Source: Chloroflexota bacterium
Lineage (GTDB): Bacteria > Chloroflexota > Anaerolineae > B4-G1
DNA length: 8,491 bases
Assembly: GCA_003648085.1 (NCBI GenBank)
Contig: QMOC01000079.1
Span: forward strand, 1-8,491
Direction: 5' to 3'
The position numbers were made by a program, and so were the translations under genes. Below, one piece after another: positions 1-5,885 of the stretch (the first letter of the stretch is position 1; every line of letters begins with the position of its first letter). The notes beneath the pieces were generated by a model. That model made no database searches, was not told the origin of the DNA, and worked only from the letters and a program-made list of their open reading frames with translations.

Positions 1-2574
1 CGCGTCCACCACCATCAGCACCCGCTCCACAGTGACTTGGCCGGTCTCCGTGTCCACCGCTACCTCGACGAATTGGGCGCCGAAGGGCGGAGGACTCTCG
101 TAACTCATGTGGGACGCACTGGCGATGATCTGGTGCTGGTTCTGCTGGTGCAGGCTGCTCAGGGCCACCTGTGCCAGCGTAAGTTCACGACCATCGGGTA
201 TGACGATCTTCCGATCGCGCAACACCAGCCCCTCGGCGCTCTCCAGCCCCAGCATCAGTGCGGCGTGCTCCTTGATCTGGTCGGCCACGTCGAGCGCCGC
301 CTTGCGCACTGCCCCGCCGCTGATGTAGGTCGTGCTGGAGGCGTAGGCTCCCTTGTCGAAGGGCGTGAAGTCGGTGTCCGACGAGTAGACGATGATGTCC
401 TCCACCGGCACGCCCAACACCTCGGCGGCCATCTGTGCCAGGATGGTGTCGGAGCCGGTGCCCAGGTCGGTCGCACCGACGAGGAGATTGAAGGAACCAT
501 CGTCGTTCATCTTGATCGTCGCGGAGGCCATGTCCAGTCCGGCGACGCCGCTGCCGTGAAGCATCACCGCCATCCCGATGCCGCGTCGCGTCGTGGCGTC
601 TTTCTGCCTCCACGCCTCGTTCCCGCGCTTGTTGTACCAATCCATCGCCTCCAGGCCCACCTGGACGCACTCCTCCAGGCCGCTGGAGCGGATGACCTGC
701 TCAAACCCCTCGCGTCCCTCGCCCAGCGCCTTGGAGAGCAACAATTCCTCACCTATCTTGATCCAGTTCTTGCGCTTGAACTCCACCACGTCCCAGCCCA
801 TCTCGTCGGCGATCTCCGACATAATCGTCTCGATGCCGAAGAAGCACTGGGTCGCGCCGTAGCCCCGGAAGGCCCCCGCCGGGGGCTTATTGGTGTAAAC
901 CACGTCACAGACGAACCTGGAGTAAGGTGCGTTGTAGAGCGTCAGCCCCTTCTGGCCGCCGACCATCTGCACCGTCAGGCCGTGGGTACCGTAGGCTCCC
1001 GTGTCGCCGATGAGGTACAGTTCGGTGGCGACCACCTCCATATCTTTGGTGACGCCGACCTTGTAGCGCATAATCTGGGGGTGACGGCTGCGGGAACTGG
1101 TGAACTCCTGGCGGCGGGTGTACTCCATCCGCACCGGTCGGCCCGTAGCAATGGTCAGCAGGGCGCACAGGTCCTCCAACACCAACTCCTGCTTGTTGCC
1201 GAAACCTCCGCCGATGCGTGGCTTGATGACGCGGATGCGCTTTTCCGGCAGGCCGATAAGGGGCGCAAGCATGCGTCGGATGTGGAAGGGCACCTGCGTG
1301 CTGGAGCGCACCACCAGCCGGTCGTCCTCATCCCAGTAAGTGATGCAGACGTGAGGCTCGATGTGCGCGTGCTGTTGCCGCGAGGTACGGTACTCTCGCT
1401 CGAAGACGTAATCGGCCTTGGCCCACTGAACCTCACGGTCGCCCCCTTCGGCCTCGATGTGGTGGACGATGTTATGCTGAGCGTCGTAGACGGACTCCGT
1501 GTCCGGCTCGTCGTGGATGACGGGGGCGCCATCCTGCATCGCCTCTTGGGGATCGAGGACGTGGGGGAGCACCTCGTACTCCACCTCGATCAACCGCAGC
1601 GCCCGCCGTGCCAGTTCCGGCGTCTCGGCGGCGACGACGGCTACACGGTCGCCCTCGTGGCGCACCTTGTTGTCGAGCACGACCTGGTCGTAGGGTGGCG
1701 GCTGAGGGTAACTCTGTCCGCCGGAGGCGTACTTGACGCGGGGGATGTCCTTGTAAGTAAGGACGACGTGGACCCCGGGCAGGGCGCGGGCGCGGCTGGC
1801 GTCAATCCGCTTGATGCGGGCGTGGGCGTGGGGGCTGGTGAGCAACGCGCCGTAGAGCATCCCCTCCAGTTTGATGTCGTCGGTGAAGACGGGGCGGCCC
1901 GCCGCCAGTTTGACGCCGTCCACCTTGGGCACCCCCTTCCCGACCACGCGCAGCGGCTCCATTTCCGGCGGGGAGAGGAGCAGCGGCGGTAGAGGGGCCT
2001 CGTCCTCGGCCATATGATAGTATCGCTCCACAACGTCCGTGGGCGAGCGGCCCGGCCCCAGCGTCGCCTCAACAGGTGTGAAAGGCTCTACCTCCTCGCC
2101 CCGCAGCATTGCCGCAGCCCGTTGCACCGCCTGCACGGTCTTGACATAGCCGGTGCAGCGGCACAGGTTACCGCTCAGTGCCTCGCGAATTTCCCTCTCG
2201 GTGGGGTCGGGGTTGCGGTCGAGAAGGGCCTTGGTCACCAGGATTTTGGCCGGGGTACAGTAGCCACACTGGATGGCGCCGGTCTCGATGAATGCTTGCT
2301 GGATGAGATGCAACTGACCACCGGCGGCCAATGCCTCTATGGTCGTCACTTCGTGCCCTTCGGCCTCGGTGGCCCGGATCATGCAACTGTGCACAGGCTG
2401 CCCATCCAGGAGGACGGTGCACGCGCCGCAGTCGCCCGTCTTGCAACCGTGCTTGACGCCGGTGTAGGAGGCGCGGCGCAGCGCATCCAGCAGGGTCTCC
2501 GAAGGATGTACAGTCAGGGTCTTTTCCGCGCCGTTTATCGTCAGCGTGATGGTCTGGATCTCCCCCCTACTCAT
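1..2574 (-). CDS. Molybdenum hydroxylase: fused [2Fe-2S] and molybdopterin-binding subunit (xanthine dehydrogenase / aldehyde oxidoreductase family), partial at left edge
   Basis: One uninterrupted frame of 858 codons runs from ATG at 2574 off the left edge; the C-terminus is missing. Residues 1-165 are a CoxS-type iron-sulfur domain. Cys44, 49, 52 and 64 form the plant-ferredoxin-like cluster (motif GCKTGDCGACTVLLDG). Cys103, 106, 138 and 140 form the second cluster (QCGYC and CRC). A linker of about 35 residues leads into the CoxL/XdhA-like molybdopterin domain, with the cofactor loop GGGFGNK at 455-461 and AFRGYGATQ at 568-576. These are the counterparts of the conserved Phe and Arg of this family; the catalytic Glu near the C-terminus lies outside the window. 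Family members hydroxylate aldehydes, purines or N-heterocycles in the cytoplasm; the substrate here is unknown. The sequence is not the CO dehydrogenase type, as no AYRCSFR motif is present. The start is supported by AGGAGG six bases upstream. It overlaps the preceding gene by 8 bp, suggesting translational coupling. An internal ATG at 2013 has no good ribosome site. Confidence 0.92.
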   Translation of the reverse strand, partial: MSRGEIQTITLTINGAEKTLTVHPSETLLDALRRASYTGVKHGCKTGDCGACTVLLDGQPVHSCMIRATEAEGHEVTTIEALAAGGQLHLIQQAFIETGAIQCGYCTPAKILVTKALLDRNPDPTEREIREALSGNLCRCTGYVKTVQAVQRAAAMLRGEEVEPFTPVEATLGPGRSPTDVVERYYHMAEDEAPLPPLLLSPPEMEPLRVVGKGVPKVDGVKLAAGRPVFTDDIKLEGMLYGALLTSPHAHARIKRIDASRARALPGVHVVLTYKDIPRVKYASGGQSYPQPPPYDQVVLDNKVRHEGDRVAVVAAETPELARRALRLIEVEYEVLPHVLDPQEAMQDGAPVIHDEPDTESVYDAQHNIVHHIEAEGGDREVQWAKADYVFEREYRTSRQQHAHIEPHVCITYWDEDDRLVVRSSTQVPFHIRRMLAPLIGLPEKRIRVIKPRIGGGFGNKQELVLEDLCALLTIATGRPVRMEYTRRQEFTSSRSRHPQIMRYKVGVTKDMEVVATELYLIGDTGAYGTHGLTVQMVGGQKGLTLYNAPYSRFVCDVVYTNKPPAGAFRGYGATQCFFGIETIMSEIADEMGWDVVEFKRKNWIKIGEELLLSKALGEGREGFEQVIRSSGLEECVQVGLEAMDWYNKRGNEAWRQKDATTRRGIGMAVMLHGSGVAGLDMASATIKMNDDGSFNLLVGATDLGTGSDTILAQMAAEVLGVPVEDIIVYSSDTDFTPFDKGAYASSTTYISGGAVRKAALDVADQIKEHAALMLGLESAEGLVLRDRKIVIPDGRELTLAQVALSSLHQQNQHQIIASASHMSYESPPPFGAQFVEVAVDTETGQVTVERVLMVVDA

Positions 2575-3223
2575 TTTCCCCCTCCTGCCGCAAGCATTGT
2601 TCGAGGGCGCGGCGGGTCAAGACACCCGCCATTGCCCGGCGGTATTCCTCACTGCCCCGGAAGTCCCCCCTGGGCGCAACCTCCTTCTCCACGGCCTCCG
2701 CCACCGCCCGAATGCGTTCCTCCTCCAACGGGCTGCCTATCAACCGGGCGGGGGCCTCGGCCAGGCGCACCGGCTCCGGCCAGACACCGGTGAGCGCAAC
2801 GCGGGCCTGCCGGACGAGGCCGTCGCTCATCTCCACCACGGCGACCGCCGCGACGATGGGCTCATCGGCCGGGGTGCGGGCAACGCAGGCTTCGCCCCAC
2901 CTCATCCCCTCCACGAGCGGGATGTGCAGCATATGGGGATGCGGTAACCTCGTCCCTACGCTCAGGAGCACCTCCGTTGGCCCAGCCTCTCCCTCCACGG
3001 TAACGGTGGCCCCCAGCGCCATAAGTGCGGCCACCCATCGAGGCGCGATACGTGGTACCCCCAGTGCCTTCCGCACCGACGTCTCGTTGCGCGTCTGCCA
3101 GGAGAGAGTGCCGGTGAGCGTCCGGCGCAGGAGCGGCGGACACCTTGAATCTTCTAACACCGACTGGAGCGGCACATCGGCGACGATGCTCCATAATATT
3201 CTCTTTGTCTGATCATTTTTCAT
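2567..3223 (-). CDS. Reduced FAD-subunit-family protein (CoxM/XdhB C-terminal type) of molybdenum hydroxylase
   Basis: This 218-residue protein is shorter than the roughly 280-290 residues usual for the FAD subunit of molybdenum hydroxylases. The C-terminal half (about 110-212) matches the CO_deh_flav_C domain: an AVAVVEMSDG strand, the RVALTGVWPEPVRLAEAPARL segment, and a terminal D-x-RGSEEYRRAMAGVLTRRAL helix. The N-terminal FAD-binding domain, with its AGGTD-type pyrophosphate loop, is absent. The second FAD motif, TIGGN, appears only as the poor match TLTGT at 36-40. FAD binding is therefore doubtful. ATG at 3223 is chosen because GGAGG lies six bases upstream; an upstream in-frame ATG at 3256 has no such site. 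A promoter sits about 120 bases upstream, so the short length looks native rather than an edge effect or recent truncation. It is the first gene of the operon, and its stop lies inside the start of the fused Fe-S/Mo gene. A role in electron transfer or assembly is an inference. Confidence 0.8.
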   Translation of the reverse strand: MKNDQTKRILWSIVADVPLQSVLEDSRCPPLLRRTLTGTLSWQTRNETSVRKALGVPRIAPRWVAALMALGATVTVEGEAGPTEVLLSVGTRLPHPHMLHIPLVEGMRWGEACVARTPADEPIVAAVAVVEMSDGLVRQARVALTGVWPEPVRLAEAPARLIGSPLEEERIRAVAEAVEKEVAPRGDFRGSEEYRRAMAGVLTRRALEQCLRQEGENE

Positions 3224-3345
3224 TCCTGCCCTCCACATTATTCGGTAGCAGACCAAGCCCTGTTGACCGTTTCAAGGTCCGCATCGCTCAAAGGCTAGTT
3301 CTCGGCGCAACTCGTGCCCCCTACCTCCCGCCCGCCACAGGTGAC

Positions 3346-3374
3346 ATTATAGCACAACCACCAGCGGCTGCCAA
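3346..3374 (-). promoter_or_regulatory. Sigma-70-type promoter for the molybdenum hydroxylase operon
   Basis: Read on the minus strand, TTGGCA (3374-3369) is followed after exactly 17 bases by TATAAT (3351-3346). This is one mismatch from consensus at -35 and a perfect -10. It points toward the FAD-family gene and leaves a leader of roughly 115 bases. Confidence 0.75.
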
Positions 3375-3395
3375 CGGGCGGCTCTGCCCACGTTG

Positions 3396-3407
3396 AACGT
3401 ATACGTT
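3396..3407. promoter_or_regulatory. Perfect 12-bp palindrome between divergent promoters, candidate operator
   Basis: AACGTATACGTT is a perfect palindrome lying between the two divergent promoters and touching the -35 box of the plus-strand one. A dimeric repressor or activator of the LacI, GntR or TetR kind could bind here. No regulator gene is visible in the window, so the assignment rests on symmetry and position only. Confidence 0.45.
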
Positions 3408-3435
3408 TGCCTATTGACGTCCTCGTTGGTACAAT
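3407..3435 (+). promoter_or_regulatory. Sigma-70-type promoter for the alcohol dehydrogenase gene
   Basis: TTGCCT (3407-3412) and TACAAT (3430-3435) are separated by 17 bases, and the start codon at 3473 follows 37 bases later. The -35 overlaps the 12-bp palindrome by one base, so a protein bound there would be expected to affect this promoter. Confidence 0.65.
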
Positions 3436-3472
3436 ACGGTAGATCACGTTGCGGTGGAAAGGAGGTTGCGGA

Positions 3473-4471
3473 ATGAAAGCGATGCTTCTGCGCGAACCCA
3501 AACCGGCCGAGGAGCGGCCACTGGAATTGACCGACCTGCCTCTGCCTGCGCCCGGCCCCGGTGAAATCCGCCTGGCCGTGCGGGTCTGCGGGGTCTGCCG
3601 CACCGACCTGCACACGGTGGAGGGGGATCTGCCGCTGCCCAAACTCCCCCTCGTGCCCGGCCACCAGATTGTGGGCGTAGTGGAGGCGCGGGGGGCAGGC
3701 GCGACCCGCTTCGAAATAGGCCGGCGGGTGGGGGTGCCCTGGCTCTACCGCACCTGCGGGGAGTGCGAGTTCTGCCGAGGGGGGCTGGAGAATCTATGCC
3801 GGGAGGCGCAATTCACCGGCCTGCACGCCGATGGGGGCTACGCCGAGGCGATGGTGGTGCACGAGGACTTTGCCTACCCCATCCCGGAGGGCTTCTCCGA
3901 CGTGGAGGCCGCGCCGCTCCTCTGCGCCGGCATCATCGGCTACCGGGCGCTGCGGCTGAGCGAGGTGCAGCCCGGCCAGCGGCTGGGGCTCTACGGTTTC
4001 GGGGGCTCGGCTCACGTCACTATCCAGGTGGCGCGGCATTGGGGATGCGAGGTCTACGTCTTCACCCGCAGCGAGGGCCATCGGCGGCTGGCGCGGGAAC
4101 TGGGAGCGGTGTGGGTCGGCGGGGCGGAGGACACCCCACCGGCGAAGATGCACTCCAGCATCATCTTCGCCCCGGCGGGCGAACTTGTGCCGGAGGCACT
4201 GCGGGTGCTGGAGCGAGGCGGCACGCTGGCGTTGGCCGGTGTGACGATGACCCCCATCCCGAAGTTGGACTACGACCGGCTGCTCTACTGGGAGCGCACA
4301 GTGCGCAGCGTGGCCAACTTCACCCGGCGGGACGCTTTTGAACTGTTGCAGGCAGCGGCCGAGATACCCATCCACACCACGGTGCAGACCTTCCCATTGG
4401 AGGCAGCCAACGAGGCGCTCCTGGCGCTCAAGCGGAGCGAGATTGATGGGACGGGGGTACTGGTGATATAA
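3473..4471 (+). CDS. Zinc-dependent alcohol dehydrogenase (MDR superfamily)
   Basis: This 332-residue cytoplasmic NAD(P)-dependent medium-chain dehydrogenase interconverts an alcohol and an aldehyde or ketone; the substrate is unknown. The GroES-like domain carries the catalytic zinc ligands Cys42 (GVCRTDLH), His64 (PGHQIVG) and Cys151 (LLCAGIIGYRAL). The structural zinc site is Cys95, 98, 101 and 109 (TCGECEFC...LC). The Rossmann domain starts near 172 with GLYGFGGSAH. The glutamate usual after His64 is Gln65. To my recollection this, together with the GFGGSAH and FAPAGELVP segments, is characteristic of the zinc-binding ADH subfamily modelled as TIGR02822. ATG at 3473 is preferred over an in-frame ATG at 3449 because GGAGG lies seven bases upstream and the protein then begins MKAM as relatives do. 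It is divergent from the molybdenum hydroxylase operon, and a linked alcohol-to-acid route is plausible. No U-rich terminator follows; the multi-hairpin element lies 30 bases downstream. Confidence 0.93.
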   Translation: MKAMLLREPKPAEERPLELTDLPLPAPGPGEIRLAVRVCGVCRTDLHTVEGDLPLPKLPLVPGHQIVGVVEARGAGATRFEIGRRVGVPWLYRTCGECEFCRGGLENLCREAQFTGLHADGGYAEAMVVHEDFAYPIPEGFSDVEAAPLLCAGIIGYRALRLSEVQPGQRLGLYGFGGSAHVTIQVARHWGCEVYVFTRSEGHRRLARELGAVWVGGAEDTPPAKMHSSIIFAPAGELVPEALRVLERGGTLALAGVTMTPIPKLDYDRLLYWERTVRSVANFTRRDAFELLQAAAEIPIHTTVQTFPLEAANEALLALKRSEIDGTGVLVI

Positions 4472-4501
4472 CGGTGGATCGCAGGACGGGAACGGATTAG
4501 A

Positions 4502-4596
4502 GTCTGGCTAAAATTCGTGGGGAGAAAGGGCCGGAGGCCCCGCTTCAGCGGGGATTTTCCGGCTGAAGCCGGACGTCCCACTGATTTTAGCCACAC
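4502..4596. repeat. Multi-hairpin inverted-repeat element, probably an interspersed palindromic repeat
   Basis: Outer arms of about 20 bases (4502-4521 and 4577-4596) are inverted copies with three mismatched positions, sharing the block TGGCTAAAAT. Between them lie two perfect tetraloop hairpins: CCCCGC-ttca-GCGGGG (4538-4553) and TCCGGC-tgaa-GCCGGA (4558-4573). A third, alternative hairpin GGGCC-gga-GGCCC (4528-4540) overlaps the first. The octamers GCTTCAGC (4542-4549) and GCTGAAGC (4562-4569) are reverse complements, so the loops can also pair with each other. There is no open frame of note and no U-tract. It could be a REP- or MITE-like repeat or an mRNA-stabilising structure at the 3' end of the ADH transcript. 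Other copies in the genome cannot be seen from here. Confidence 0.7.
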
Positions 4597-4626
4597 CCAA
4601 CAGATTAAGAGCCTATCCGACTCCAG

Positions 4627-4654
4627 TTGACAAAATCAAGAGGTTCAGTATAAT
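4627..4654 (+). promoter_or_regulatory. Near-perfect sigma-70 promoter of the rplU operon
   Basis: TTGACA (4627-4632) and TATAAT (4649-4654), both perfect consensus hexamers, are separated by 16 bases. They lie 59 bases before the rplU start, as expected for a strongly expressed ribosomal protein operon. Confidence 0.85.
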
Positions 4655-4664
4655 ACTTCTCGGC

Positions 4665-4686
4665 GGCCGGGCCACCTGGCGCGGCC
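4665..4686 (+). promoter_or_regulatory. GC-rich leader hairpin at the 5' end of the rplU transcript
   Basis: GGCCGGGCC (4665-4673) and GGCGCGGCC (4678-4686) pair over nine positions with one G-G mismatch around the loop ACCT. The stem begins about ten bases after the -10 box, so it would sit at the very 5' end of the mRNA, ahead of the ribosome site at 4702. It may stabilise the message or act as an autoregulatory ribosomal-protein leader. L21 leaders are known in other phyla, but I cannot match this one to a described motif. Confidence 0.4.
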
Positions 4687-4713
4687 ACTACTATGTAACC
4701 GGGAGGACACATC

Positions 4714-5025
4714 GTGTATGCGATCGTGAAATCGGGCGCGCGACAATACCGGGCCGAGGTAGGCGATACCTTCCTCGTTGAACGGCTTCCGGCTGAGGTT
4801 GGTCAGCAGATCGAGTTGGATAGGGTGCTGCTGGTCGCCGACGGTGAGCGGGTCGAGATCGGTCGGCCCATCGTCAACGGTGCTAAGGTGCTGGCGACAG
4901 TGGTCGCGCAGGAGAAAGGTCCTAAGATTCGGATTTTCAAGTACCATCCCAGGAAACGGTATCGCCGGCGCGCCGGTCACAGGCAGCGCTACACGCGGCT
5001 GCGGGTGGATGAGATTGTGGCATAG
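4714..5025 (+). CDS. rplU: 50S ribosomal protein L21
   Basis: This 103-residue protein of normal family length begins [18 protein letters not shown], the standard L21 N-terminus, and has the basic 23S rRNA-binding C-terminal segment ([17 protein letters not shown]). The gene starts with GTG at 4714, placed by homology and by GGAGG at 4702-4706, seven bases upstream. It is first in the rplU-rpmA-rpmE cluster, with only 11 bases before rpmA, and is driven by the consensus promoter at 4627-4654. L21 is a primary 23S rRNA-binding protein of the large subunit. Nothing in the sequence is unusual apart from the GTG start. Confidence 0.97.
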   Translation: MYAIVKSGARQYRAEVGDTFLVERLPAEVGQQIELDRVLLVADGERVEIGRPIVNGAKVLATVVAQEKGPKIRIFKYHPRKRYRRRAGHRQRYTRLRVDEIVA

Positions 5026-5036
5026 GAGGACGTGAG

Positions 5037-5297
5037 ATGGCACACAAGAAGGGTGGCGGCAAGAGTCGCAATGGGCGTGACAGTCGTTCCAAACGCCTGG
5101 GCGTAAAGAAATATAGCGGCGAGGTGGTGCGTGCGGGTAACATCATCGTGCGGCAGCGCGGGATGCGCATCAAACCAGGAATCAACGTAGGGATGGGTAA
5201 AGACTACACCCTCTTCGCCACCACCGATGGTTTTGTACGCTTTGAACCCATCCGGGGAGGCCGTAGACGGGTGAGCGTATACCCGACGCAGGCGTAG
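5037..5297 (+). CDS. rpmA: 50S ribosomal protein L27
   Basis: This 86-residue protein starts [16 protein letters not shown], the glycine-rich flexible arm that reaches toward the peptidyl transferase centre. It continues with the conserved [22 protein letters not shown] core. It begins directly with MAHKKGG, so the cleaved N-terminal extension seen in many Firmicutes is absent. AGGA with GTGAG just upstream provides the ribosome site, and the gene lies 11 bases after rplU and nine bases before the L31 start. The rplU-rpmA order is near universal in bacteria and supports both assignments. Confidence 0.97.
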   Translation: MAHKKGGGKSRNGRDSRSKRLGVKKYSGEVVRAGNIIVRQRGMRIKPGINVGMGKDYTLFATTDGFVRFEPIRGGRRRVSVYPTQA

Positions 5298-5306
5298 GAA
5301 GTGACT

Positions 5307-5813
5307 ATGAAGGAAAAAATTCATCCCCAGTTCTATCCAGAGGCTCAGGTGATCTGTGCCTGTGGCAATACCTGGACCGTGGGCGCGACGGTGCCTGTGA
5401 TCCGTACCGACGTCTGCTCCAGGTGTCATCCGTTCTTCACCGGCGAGCAGCGCATCGTGGACTCCGGCGGGCAGGTGGAGCGCTTCGTCAAGAAACTGGA
5501 GCGGCGCGAACGGATGCTCGCCGAGGCGGAGAGGCGCAAGAGACGGGAGACCTCGCCCGAACTGCCGATTACAGAGTTAGATCTCGGTTCCCGCGCTCAT
5601 AAAGTGCTGATCGGCGCAGGCATCAAAACCGTGGGCGACGTGCTGGCTAAGTTGGAGGAGGGAGACGAGACACTGACCGACCTGAGAGGATTTGGCCTCA
5701 AATCGCTGGCGACGCTGAAGAAGCGACTGCGCGCCCGTGGCTTCGTCCTGCCGGGAGACGAGGTGCCGGAAGAGGCCGGTGAAACGGGAGAGGCCGGCAA
5801 GATGGCCGACTAG
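5307..5813 (+). CDS. rpmE: 50S ribosomal protein L31 fused to an RNA polymerase alpha-CTD-like domain
   Basis: This protein has 168 residues, against about 65-85 for ordinary L31. Residues 1-72 are a complete zinc-type L31: MKEKIHPQFY N-terminus, Cys17, Cys19, Cys37 and Cys40 (ICACG and DVCSRCHPFFTG), then the VERFVKKL segment. A charged, helical linker of about 15 residues (ERRERMLAEAERRKRR) follows. Residues 86-148 align without large gaps with the C-terminal domain of the RNA polymerase alpha subunit (E. coli DDLELTVRS... and NLGKKSLTEIK...). The counterparts of alpha R265 (Arg96), G296 (Gly130), K298 (Lys132) and S299 (Ser133) are kept; N268 and E302 are not. The tail (149-168) is acidic. 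ATG at 5307 is chosen over GTG at 5301 because the L31 N-terminus begins there and GGAAG lies about five bases upstream. L31 function is secure; DNA, RNA or protein binding by the extra domain is inferred. Confidence 0.9.
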   Translation: MKEKIHPQFYPEAQVICACGNTWTVGATVPVIRTDVCSRCHPFFTGEQRIVDSGGQVERFVKKLERRERMLAEAERRKRRETSPELPITELDLGSRAHKVLIGAGIKTVGDVLAKLEEGDETLTDLRGFGLKSLATLKKRLRARGFVLPGDEVPEEAGETGEAGKMAD

Positions 5814-5835
5814 GAGAGCGACGGAGCATCTACGT

Positions 5836-5869
5836 TAGGGGCAGGTGTGCGCATCTGCCCCTATTTCGT
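5836..5869 (+). terminator. Hairpin between rpmE and tdk, possible terminator or attenuator
   Basis: TAGGGGCAG (5836-5844) and CTGCCCCTA (5855-5863) form a perfect 9-bp stem around a 10-base loop. A modest T-rich run (TTTCGTT) follows. It begins 22 bases after the L31 stop and ends just before the tdk ribosome site at 5874-5877. It probably lowers read-through from the ribosomal genes into tdk rather than stopping it completely, since the U-tract is weak. Confidence 0.55.
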
Positions 5870-5885
5870 TGTAGGAGCGTTTCAG

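Noticed and set aside
37..1992. A 651-codon open frame on the plus strand
   Set aside because: It is an antisense shadow of the GC-rich molybdopterin domain. Its translation has no recognisable motifs, while the minus-strand frame has canonical Fe-S and Mo motifs.
1..2574. Aerobic CO dehydrogenase large subunit (CoxL)
   Set aside because: The motif AFRGYGATQ replaces the CoxL form I active-site AYRCSFR loop, and the Fe-S domain is fused, so a xanthine/aldehyde oxidoreductase-type enzyme is more likely.
3449..3472. Earlier ATG for the alcohol dehydrogenase
   Set aside because: It would put the GGAGG ribosome site inside the coding sequence and sits very close to the -10 box; ATG at 3473 is correctly spaced and matches the family N-terminus.
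5301..5306. GTG start giving L31 two extra residues
   Set aside because: The conserved L31 N-terminus begins at the ATG at 5307, and the GGAAG ribosome site would be too close to the GTG.
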